Part shown: positions 1 through 5,865 of the stretch, piece by piece | Layout of the letters: each line of letters begins with the position of its first letter | How positions within the stretch are numbered: the first letter of the stretch is position 1 | NCBI GenBank assembly: GCA_023413275.1 | Contig: JAEZPX010000096.1 | Coordinates: forward strand, 1 to 10,076 | Origin: Bacillota bacterium | GTDB lineage: Bacteria > Bacillota > Clostridia > Lachnospirales > Anaerotignaceae | Direction: 5' to 3' | Length of the DNA stretch: 10,076 nt | Position numbers and translations under genes: made by a program | Notes under the pieces: model-generated | Databases searched by the model: none | What the model was told of the DNA's origin: nothing | The model's input: only the letters and a program-made list of their open reading frames with translations

Positions 1-7
1 CGAATGA

Positions 8-1339
8 TTAGTGTAAATAATGATACTGCTTATTACCAATATATAGCAAACTGATTGCTAAAATAGAGGTCATACCTTCTGCAATGGGAATTGCAAGCCA
101 GATTCCGTTAATGCCGAATACATTAGGCAAGAAGAGTATACAAACGGTAACAAAAAAGAAGGTTCTTAAAAAAGAAACAATAGCCGACAGCAATCCATTG
201 GACAACGCCGTGAAAAATGATGAGGTAAATATATTGATACCTGAAAACAGAAAGGCCCAAGCAAAGATATGATATCCGTGGAGTGCAATTCTATAGGTCT
301 CTGTATTTTTAGATGTAAAAATTGAAATGGTTGGCGTTGCCATAAAAAATGAAAAAACGGAAATTACAGCTGATGACACCAAAATAATTTGAACGCATAA
401 TCTAAACATTTTTTTCATTCTTTCGTTGTTACGATTTCCGTAAATAAAACTGAAAATCGGCGCAGCCCCATTGGAAAAACCCATATATGCTGCCGAAAAT
501 AAAAATTGGGCATATAGGATGATGGTGATTGCGGCAACACCATTTTGACCTAGTGTTTTCATCATGGTTAGATTAAACAGAAATGTAGTCACTGCTGCTG
601 CGCATGAGGTTACCATTTCTGAGGAACCGTTAAGAATGCTGGAGAGAATCACTTTTCCATCCCACTTTGGTTTTACAAAATATAGAATTGCCCTTGGTTT
701 GGCGAAGTACCAAAGGGGAAATAATCCACCAATAAGGAAGCTTGCGGCAGTACCCCAAGCAGCCCCGGCAATGCCCCAATCCAGTACTACAATAAATAAA
801 TAGTCTAAGAAGATATTTGAGATACCGGAGACTACATTAAGACATAAACCCAGATGTGGTTTTCCTGCTGTTACAAACAAGGTTTGAAACAGTACTTGAA
901 TCACGGAAACAAAATATAGGGACATAAGAATTTTACCATAATCTATACAATAGGGCAAAAGCACATCATCTGCCCCTAAAAACCGGCTTAAAGGTTCGAT
1001 AAAGATAAAAGCCATACTGGAAAGAATAAGTCCCAATATAACGCTAAAGGCAACAATTAATGTAAAGCTCCTTCGTGCGTCGTCTATTCGTCCCTCGCCT
1101 AACGTACAACCAATGACCGCACTGCCGCCTGTACCAAGCATAATGCCAACACCCATTAAAATATTAATAAGTGGAAACACAATATTTGTGGCAGATAAAG
1201 CTTCTGTGCCCACGTAGCGGGAGACAAAGATGCCATCTACAATCGTATAGGTTGCCACAAACACTAGCATAGTAATGGTTGGCAGGGTAAAACGCAAAAG
1301 GGATGATAGATTAAAATCTTTTGCTAAATCGTTTTGCAT
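8..1339 (-). CDS. MATE-family multidrug/cation antiporter (MepA-like)
   Basis: Complete 443-residue polytopic inner-membrane protein with about 12 hydrophobic segments in two similar halves, the usual size and layout for MATE exporters, which expel cationic drugs or metabolites using a Na+ or H+ gradient. Recognisable family signatures are the first-helix stretch TYTIVDGIFVSRYVG (residues about 31-45), followed by ALSATNIVFPL and GTGGSAVIG (about 70-78), and the second-half equivalents such as GFSNGAAPIFSFIYG. It resembles the MepA/DinF side of the family; the substrate cannot be told. The start is supported by GAGG seven bases upstream of the ATG; the TAA stop lies at 8-10. It is transcribed away from the rest of the window, separated from rqcH by a terminator, so it is probably its own unit. 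No regulator gene is visible beside it within the window. Family assignment is secure; physiological role is not. Confidence 0.93.
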   Translation of the reverse strand: MQNDLAKDFNLSSLLRFTLPTITMLVFVATYTIVDGIFVSRYVGTEALSATNIVFPLINILMGVGIMLGTGGSAVIGCTLGEGRIDDARRSFTLIVAFSVILGLILSSMAFIFIEPLSRFLGADDVLLPYCIDYGKILMSLYFVSVIQVLFQTLFVTAGKPHLGLCLNVVSGISNIFLDYLFIVVLDWGIAGAAWGTAASFLIGGLFPLWYFAKPRAILYFVKPKWDGKVILSSILNGSSEMVTSCAAAVTTFLFNLTMMKTLGQNGVAAITIILYAQFLFSAAYMGFSNGAAPIFSFIYGNRNNERMKKMFRLCVQIILVSSAVISVFSFFMATPTISIFTSKNTETYRIALHGYHIFAWAFLFSGINIFTSSFFTALSNGLLSAIVSFLRTFFFVTVCILFLPNVFGINGIWLAIPIAEGMTSILAISLLYIGNKQYHYLH

Positions 1340-1508
1340 AAATAAACCTCAATTCAAAATAAATAGTTCTAAGGGAACATCCCCAATTTCCATGTCAATG
1401 CTGTACAACTATCCCTATGCATTTTTACTATGGCACTAGAAAAAAGCTCATAAATACCTTCAATAATCACTTTGCTTCTATGATTGTTTCATGAAAGTTT
1501 ATAGCATA

Positions 1509-1518
1509 TCTGTACAGA
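1509..1518. promoter_or_regulatory. Candidate operator palindrome upstream of the MATE gene
   Basis: TCTGTACAGA is a perfect 10-base inverted repeat about 170 bases upstream of the exporter start. A second TGTACA core occurs at 1402-1407, nearer the gene. A TTGACA hexamer lies on the minus strand at 1398-1393, but I find no good -10 at the proper spacing, so the exporter promoter is not resolved. A 4-base-pair inverted repeat (GGGA/TCCC, 1373-1383) also lies in the leader. A regulator site is inference; a 10-base palindrome can arise by chance. Confidence 0.22.
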
Positions 1519-1557
1519 CTGAATGAAGTGGTATTTTTTTAGGGGGGGATAAAACTC

Positions 1558-1593
1558 GTAAAAATAGGCGGAATGTTCCGCCTATACTTTTAC
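1558..1593 (-). terminator. Intrinsic terminator of rqcH
   Basis: Perfect 10-base inverted repeat ATAGGCGGAA / TTCCGCCTAT (1564-1573 with 1576-1585), about 28 bases beyond the rqcH stop. Read on the minus strand the stem is followed by a run of five U (1564-1560). An outer GTAAAA/TTTTAC pairing (1558-1563 with 1588-1593) can extend the stem across a 2-base bulge. It separates rqcH transcription from the exporter gene downstream on the same strand. Confidence 0.85.
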
Positions 1594-1620
1594 TAGAAAT
1601 TATAATGCAATGGCAATCCC

Positions 1621-3387
1621 TCATATAGATTGCATAGAGTTCACTTTTTCTTCATCAGGTGTCACGTAAATGGTACGGTTGGTCAAATAAATAACCATTC
1701 CCGGCTTTGCGCCGTTAGGCTTTTTCACGTTTTTTCGTTGTGTATAGTCAACAGGAACCATACTGCTGTTTTTGGCTTTGCTAAAGAAGGCTGCTAGATT
1801 TGAAGCTTCTTCCAATGCAATATCGCTGGCGACGCCTGTACCATTTGTGCGAATGATGACATGGGAACCGGGAATTTCCTTGGTATGCAGCCAGATATCC
1901 ATGCTGTCTGCAAAGCGTAGCGTAAGTTCATCATTTTGCAGATTGCTCTTCCCCACATATATTTCATAGCCATCTGAGGAGGTAAAATGCAAAGGCTTTG
2001 CTTTTTTTGCCTTAGGGGCACCTTTTTTTGGTGCTTGGCGGCGCACAAACCCACTTTCAGCCAATTCTGTTCTTATTTCCGCCAAATCTGCTTCATCAGA
2101 GGCGTTTTCCAGTGCATTTAGTACACTTTCTAAATAAACAAGCTCTTCATTATTTTGTTTTTCCTGTATCTCCAATGCAGCAAGAGTCCTTTTTGCTTTA
2201 TTGTAACGGGAGAAATATTTTTGCGCGTTCTCTGCAGGGGTTTTTGTAGGGTCTAAAGAAATTTCAATATCACCCATAGCCTCGTCGTAAAAATATGTGG
2301 TTCGGAAGGTAGTAACCCCTTGAGGCATGGCATAAATATTGGCGGTTAGAAGCTCGCCTTTTTTTCGCCAGCTTTCCATATCTGCCACATCTTTGCGGGT
2401 TTTTAATTGTATTTCCTTTTTCTTTACACAACGTTCAATGTTTGAGCTAACCAACCGACGCATATCATGGGCTTTTTGCTTGATATGGGAAGCATGATCC
2501 CGCTGTTGATAAAAGCTTTCCAAAAGTGCTGATATTGATGGAAAGGTTTTTTGCTGAAAGGTTTGAAATTCTGTCATTTCTATTACACCGAAATCCAAAA
2601 CACGATTGGAATTGGGATGGTAATACAGTTTTGGTGTAAAGTTTGCAAGCTTGACCTCCTGCATAACCGCTTCAAAGGCATAGAATAATGCTTCACCCTT
2701 GTCAGGGGTTATCTGCTGGCAGGCATCAGATGGCTCTAAGGCAGCACGAAAGCAGATCTCTCCTGCCATAATGGGACTGATTCCTGTGTAGGTTTTATAT
2801 ATAAAATCTTGCAGCTTTTGTCCAGCTTGTAGAGCGAGGGAGAATAAAAAGTCACCTTGCTCTGCCAAAAGAGGATTTTTTTTGTTTTGTGAGGGTGGTA
2901 AAACATAATCTTTCCCGGGTAATACCTCTCTTACAGAGCTTTTCTCGTGGGAAACTCGCTTAATAGAATCTAAGATTCGCCCGTTTTCGTCGGTCAAAAT
3001 AAGGTTGCTGTGCTTGCCCATAATTTCTAATATCAAATTTTTGACAGTCATGTCGCCCATTTCATTTGAGGATTCAATTTTTATCATGATAATTCGCTCA
3101 AAATTAGGCTGACAAATATCTATAATTTTGCCACCTGCAATGTGCTTGCGCAATACCATGCAGAACAAAGGCGCTGTCATAGGGTTTTCCCTTGCCGTTT
3201 CGGTAAAATGTATTCTTGGATTACTGGAATTGGCGGAAGCTAATATTTTATGGACAACGCCCGTACCTCTTACTGAAAAACGTATTTCATCTGCCGCAGG
3301 TTGATGAATTTTGTCGATTCTGCCGCCGATGAGGTTTGTTTTCAGTTCGTGTACGATAGCTGCTGCGGTGATACCGTCTAAAGCCAT
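1621..3387 (-). CDS. rqcH: RqcH/NFACT (FbpA-like) ribosome quality control protein
   Basis: 588 residues, the normal length for bacterial NFACT proteins. In B. subtilis the homologue (YloA/RqcH) binds 50S subunits blocked by peptidyl-tRNA and recruits tRNA-Ala to add C-terminal alanine tails that mark the chain for degradation; older annotations call it fibronectin-binding protein. Visible layout: NFACT-N domain (1 to about 180) beginning MALDGITAAAIVHEL; a helix-hairpin-helix-like part (about 195-235, TGISPIMAGEI); a charged helical, coiled-coil region (about 290-440); and an NFACT-R domain (about 467-588) with DIWLHTKEIPGSHVII and KNVKKPNGAKPGMVIY. The Asp-Arg pair needed for tailing in B. 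subtilis (D97-R98 as I recall) is Glu97-Arg98 here, a conservative change. The start is fixed by AAAGGAGG eight bases upstream. It is monocistronic, divergent from the yicC operon, with promoter and terminator visible. Confidence 0.95.
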   Translation of the reverse strand: MALDGITAAAIVHELKTNLIGGRIDKIHQPAADEIRFSVRGTGVVHKILASANSSNPRIHFTETARENPMTAPLFCMVLRKHIAGGKIIDICQPNFERIIMIKIESSNEMGDMTVKNLILEIMGKHSNLILTDENGRILDSIKRVSHEKSSVREVLPGKDYVLPPSQNKKNPLLAEQGDFLFSLALQAGQKLQDFIYKTYTGISPIMAGEICFRAALEPSDACQQITPDKGEALFYAFEAVMQEVKLANFTPKLYYHPNSNRVLDFGVIEMTEFQTFQQKTFPSISALLESFYQQRDHASHIKQKAHDMRRLVSSNIERCVKKKEIQLKTRKDVADMESWRKKGELLTANIYAMPQGVTTFRTTYFYDEAMGDIEISLDPTKTPAENAQKYFSRYNKAKRTLAALEIQEKQNNEELVYLESVLNALENASDEADLAEIRTELAESGFVRRQAPKKGAPKAKKAKPLHFTSSDGYEIYVGKSNLQNDELTLRFADSMDIWLHTKEIPGSHVIIRTNGTGVASDIALEEASNLAAFFSKAKNSSMVPVDYTQRKNVKKPNGAKPGMVIYLTNRTIYVTPDEEKVNSMQSI

Positions 3388-3424
3388 GGGACGTTCCTCC
3401 TTTATTGTTTTTATGTGTCGGTAT

Positions 3425-3433
3425 AGTATAACA
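3425..3433 (-). promoter_or_regulatory. Extended -10 promoter for rqcH
   Basis: On the minus strand TGTTATACT matches the extended -10 consensus TGnTATAAT with a single mismatch. The -35 area holds only a weak match (GTGTAA at 3453-3448, spacer 17). The start of transcription would fall near 3418, giving a leader of about 30 bases before the AGGAGG box and ATG at 3387. Confidence 0.6.
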
Positions 3434-3508
3434 TAGCAGGAAGAATATTACACGAAGGAGAAATATTAAAATTTGATTAAAAATTTAGCACTAATTTCTA
3501 GGTTTTTC

Positions 3509-3537
3509 TTGATATTTATGTGTTCATAGGCTATAAT
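3509..3537 (+). promoter_or_regulatory. Sigma-A type promoter for yicC-remA-gmk-rpoZ
   Basis: TTGATA (3509-3514), a 17-base spacer and a perfect TATAAT (3532-3537). This is the best promoter match in the window. Transcription would start near 3544, leaving an untranslated leader of about 150 bases before yicC. Confidence 0.78.
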
Positions 3538-3695
3538 GGGGAACAATGTATGTCTGAAGGATCGACTCACGTCATATGGGTTTTTGGTCTTTTGCAGGCT
3601 TTTTTGAGTTTGGCATTAAGATATGATATTTGTCAACAAAAGGGCCTCGATTATGTAATGAAAATTGAAGTGAACGCACAGAGAGGAAAAAGGAT

Positions 3696-4583
3696 ATGGG
3701 TACAAATGTTAGAAGTATGACGGGATACGGCCGAGGTGAACATATTGCTGAGGACAGAAAATTTACCATAGAACTAAAATCCGTAAATCATAGATATAAT
3801 GATATAAGTATTAAATTACCCCGTTCTTTGGCTAGCCTTGAAGACAAAATTAAAAAGCATATTATGAAACAGGTTTTTCGTGGAAAGACGGATGTATATG
3901 TCAGCTTTGAAACCTTTGCGTCAGATGATGTTGAGGTAAAACTGAATGAAGCCTTAGCAAAGGCTTACTATGAAAAACTTAAGGTGTTGCAGGATAGCAT
4001 TGGTTTTGAAGGCGGCAATCTTTTGGATTTGACAGCAAAGTTTCCTGATGTGATTACAGTGGAAAAGCCTCAAAAGGATGAATCAATTATTTGGGATGCA
4101 TTACTGCCTGCTTTGGATGAAGCGGTGACTCGTTTTGCTTCCATGCGCCAAACAGAAGGGGAAGCTTTGAAAAAAGATATTTTGGCAAAGGGAAAACGAA
4201 TTCAGACTTTGGTTCAAGAAGTAAAAGGGCGTTCCCCTTTGGTTGTTGAGGAATATAGGGAAAAACTGAATAACCGTTTGAAGGATTTATTGGGTGGTAT
4301 TGACGTTGACCCCCAGCGTATTGCAACGGAGGTTGCAGTTTTTGCCGACAGAGGTTGTGTAGATGAGGAAATAACCCGTTTGGAAAGTCACTTGGTTCAG
4401 CTTGCTGATATTCTGGAAAAAGGCGGTCAGGTAGGCAGAAAGCTGGATTTCCTTGTGCAAGAAATGAATAGAGAATCCAATACCATTGCTTCTAAGGCAA
4501 ATGATATACAAATTGTGCAGGCAACCATCGAACTAAAAAGTGAAATTGAAAAAATTCGCGAACAGATTCAAAATTTAGAGTAG
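3696..4583 (+). CDS. yicC: YicC/YloC family endoribonuclease
   Basis: 295 residues, close to E. coli YicC (about 287). The N-terminal YicC domain starts with the diagnostic SMTGYGRGE (residues 7-15) and contains ELKSVNHRYNDISIKLPR. The C-terminal DUF1732 domain (about 210-295) carries the family hallmark GRKLDFLVQEMNRESNTIASKA-like block near 247-268. The E. coli member is a cytosolic endoribonuclease involved in small-RNA decay; a role in RNA turnover is expected here, but targets are unknown. The ATG at 3696 is chosen because it leaves a short lead before SMTGYG and has GAGAGG nine bases upstream; the internal Met8 has no better site. First gene of the yicC-remA-gmk-rpoZ operon, in the same order as in B. 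subtilis (yloC-ylzA-gmk-yloH). Confidence 0.95.
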   Translation: MGTNVRSMTGYGRGEHIAEDRKFTIELKSVNHRYNDISIKLPRSLASLEDKIKKHIMKQVFRGKTDVYVSFETFASDDVEVKLNEALAKAYYEKLKVLQDSIGFEGGNLLDLTAKFPDVITVEKPQKDESIIWDALLPALDEAVTRFASMRQTEGEALKKDILAKGKRIQTLVQEVKGRSPLVVEEYREKLNNRLKDLLGGIDVDPQRIATEVAVFADRGCVDEEITRLESHLVQLADILEKGGQVGRKLDFLVQEMNRESNTIASKANDIQIVQATIELKSEIEKIREQIQNLE

Positions 4584-4596
4584 TTGGGGTGGCGGC

Positions 4597-4854
4597 ATGG
4601 AAAAAATTCAATTTTTGAATATCGGGTATGGAAATGTAGTATCTGCAAATCGGGTCATTGCCATTGTCAGCCCTGATTCTGCCCCAATTAAGCGTATTGT
4701 GCAAGAGGGGAAAGAAAAAGGAAATTTAATCGATGCAACCTATGGCAGAAAAACCCGTTGCGTGATTATTATGGATAACGGGCATTTGGTGCTTTCGCCC
4801 AATATGCCTGAAACAGTGGGCGGCAGGCTTTTATCAGAGCAGAAGGGGAATTAA
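4597..4854 (+). CDS. remA: RemA-type DNA-binding regulator (DUF370)
   Basis: 85-residue protein matching RemA, which in B. subtilis assembles into ring-like oligomers that bind DNA and activates biofilm matrix and osmoprotection genes. Conserved features: FLNIGYGNVVSANRVIAIV at the N-terminus, SPDSAPIKR (25-33), IDATYGRKTR (45-54) and PETVGGRL (71-78). Arg19, Pro30 and Arg51 appear to correspond, with an offset of one, to positions found important in the B. subtilis protein (from memory). It begins 13 bases after yicC with a weak GGGGTGG ribosome binding site, so translational coupling to yicC is plausible. The family is sure, but the regulon may differ since Clostridia need not have the same matrix genes. 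Confidence 0.94.
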   Translation: MEKIQFLNIGYGNVVSANRVIAIVSPDSAPIKRIVQEGKEKGNLIDATYGRKTRCVIIMDNGHLVLSPNMPETVGGRLLSEQKGN

Positions 4855-4856
4855 CA

Positions 4857-5465
4857 ATGAAGAAACAAGGTGTATTGCTAATTATTTCCGGGCCTTCCGG
4901 TTCAGGCAAGGGGACGGTGGTGGAACAGCTTTGCAAAAGAGATAATTTTTCGCTATCTATCTCGGCAACAACAAGAACACCCAGAGATTATGAAATTGAT
5001 GGGGTGCATTATTTCTTCCATACAAGGGAAGAGTTTTTGCGCATGCAGGAGCATAAAGAGCTTTTGGAGTGGGCAGAATTCTGCGGGAACTATTATGGAA
5101 CACCTCGTAAATATGTAGTTGAGCAGTTGGCGCAAGGGAAAAATGTGATCCTTGAGATTGAAGTACAGGGCGCACTTCAGATTAAGAAAATTTATCCTGA
5201 TGGTGTTTTGGTTTTTTTAATGCCTCCTAATTTAGAGGAATTGGGCAGACGCTTAACCAATCGAGGCACTGAAGATAAAGATACTATAAACCGCAGAATT
5301 CATAGAGCCTTAGAAGAAATGGAATTGGCTCAGGAATATGATTATGTGGTGATTAATGATACCGTTGAAGAGGCTACGGAGGATTTGCTTGCCATTGTTC
5401 AGGCGGAAAGAATGAAATGCAGCAGAAATCCCAATATTAAAAAGATATTTAAAGGAGAGATGTAA
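4857..5465 (+). CDS. gmk: Guanylate kinase
   Basis: 202 residues, standard length. It phosphorylates GMP to GDP with ATP, an essential cytosolic step in guanine nucleotide supply and in recycling cGMP/GMP. P-loop GPSGSGKGT at residues 12-20; GMP-binding region SATTRTPRDYE (36-46) and YFF after it; NYYGTPR (78-84); LEIEVQGALQI, where the E-I-E form is usual in Firmicutes; and the lid RLTNRGTEDKDTINRR with its arginines. All expected residues are present. The start lies two bases after the remA stop, with AGAAGGGG (4841-4848) inside the end of remA as the ribosome binding site, so expression is coupled to the operon. The gmk-rpoZ pairing is conserved in Firmicutes and many other bacteria. Confidence 0.98.
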   Translation: MKKQGVLLIISGPSGSGKGTVVEQLCKRDNFSLSISATTRTPRDYEIDGVHYFFHTREEFLRMQEHKELLEWAEFCGNYYGTPRKYVVEQLAQGKNVILEIEVQGALQIKKIYPDGVLVFLMPPNLEELGRRLTNRGTEDKDTINRRIHRALEEMELAQEYDYVVINDTVEEATEDLLAIVQAERMKCSRNPNIKKIFKGEM

Positions 5466-5759
5466 ATGTTAAGACCTTCTTATACAGATTTATTGGAAGT
5501 TATCAATGAAGAAACAGATGATATCACTTTAGGGAGCAGATATACCATCGTGATTGCAGCAGCAAAAAGAGCAAGACAGCTAGTTGATCATGCTGATCCT
5601 TTGGTAAGTAAGATTAAAGTTGATAAACCCGTTTCTATTGCAGTGAATGAGCTTTACGAAGGAAAAATCAAGGTGCGTCAAGCCAAAGAAGTCATTTATG
5701 AGGGTGAAATGATTCTCAGAGATGACACTGCGGAATTTATGGAACCGACGGAAGATTAA
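5466..5759 (+). CDS. rpoZ: DNA-directed RNA polymerase omega subunit
   Basis: 97 residues. Omega helps fold and hold the beta-prime subunit in RNA polymerase. It opens MLRPSYTDLLEVINEETD and contains the family core SRYTIVIAAAKRARQLVD (residues about 23-40), followed by KPVSIAVNELYEGKIKV, which matches the conserved 'kpvtiAleEi..Gki' part, and an acidic tail. It starts immediately after the gmk TAA (zero gap), with AAAGGAGAG at 5451-5459 inside the end of gmk as ribosome binding site. It is the last gene of the operon before the hairpin at 5768-5829. Somewhat longer than the roughly 67-residue B. subtilis omega, but within the clostridial range. Confidence 0.95.
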   Translation: MLRPSYTDLLEVINEETDDITLGSRYTIVIAAAKRARQLVDHADPLVSKIKVDKPVSIAVNELYEGKIKVRQAKEVIYEGEMILRDDTAEFMEPTED

Positions 5760-5767
5760 GAATTGAG

Positions 5768-5829
5768 GGCGATAAACATTAGGTATCTTGCGCAAGATTT
5801 TGCGAAGAAATTTTGTTTATCGCCTTTTT
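5768..5829 (+). terminator. Branched intrinsic terminator/attenuator after rpoZ
   Basis: GGCGATAAACA (5768-5778) pairs perfectly with TGTTTATCGCC (5814-5824), and five T follow directly (5825-5829). The 35-base loop itself contains a perfect 14-base palindrome (5785-5798, ATCTTGC/GCAAGAT). It also allows an overlapping alternative hairpin, CGCAA (5791-5795) with TTGCG (5800-5804). The stem plus U run fits a Rho-independent terminator ending the yicC operon. Because priA follows on the same strand 37 bases later, partial read-through or attenuation is possible. The pairing is seen; the function is inferred. Confidence 0.75.
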
Positions 5830-5865
5830 GACAGTTAAATTTGTTAGAAATGGAGGTGTAAGAAT

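Larger units (their letters stand above)
3388..3695. other. Divergent intergenic region rqcH / yicC
   Basis: This 308-base spacer holds the rqcH ribosome binding site and promoter on the left and the yicC promoter near the middle. The remaining roughly 150 bases (3544-3695) form an AT-rich, T-rich yicC leader with GAGAGG (3681-3686) at its end. I see no strong hairpin with a U tract, no riboswitch I can recognise and no convincing gene. An open frame from 3550 to 3720 exists but lacks a usable ribosome binding site. Confidence 0.7.

Noticed and set aside
84..803. Plus-strand open frames across the exporter gene (84-272, 564-803)
   Set aside because: They are antisense to a well-supported MATE gene, have no ribosome binding site pattern and give low-complexity products unlike known proteins.
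1772..2249. Open frames on both strands inside rqcH
   Set aside because: They overlap conserved NFACT coding sequence in other frames and are shadows.
3520..3720. Open frame of 66 codons in the yicC leader, overlapping the yicC start
   Set aside because: Its first ATG lies upstream of or inside the -10 region; the next in-frame ATG (3550) is only about six bases after the predicted RNA start and has no ribosome binding site. The product resembles no family and the overlap with yicC is in another frame.
5785..5798. The 14-base palindrome as a separate protein-binding operator
   Set aside because: It sits inside the loop of a larger stem with a U run, so an RNA structure explains it more simply; kept as part of the terminator/attenuator entry.
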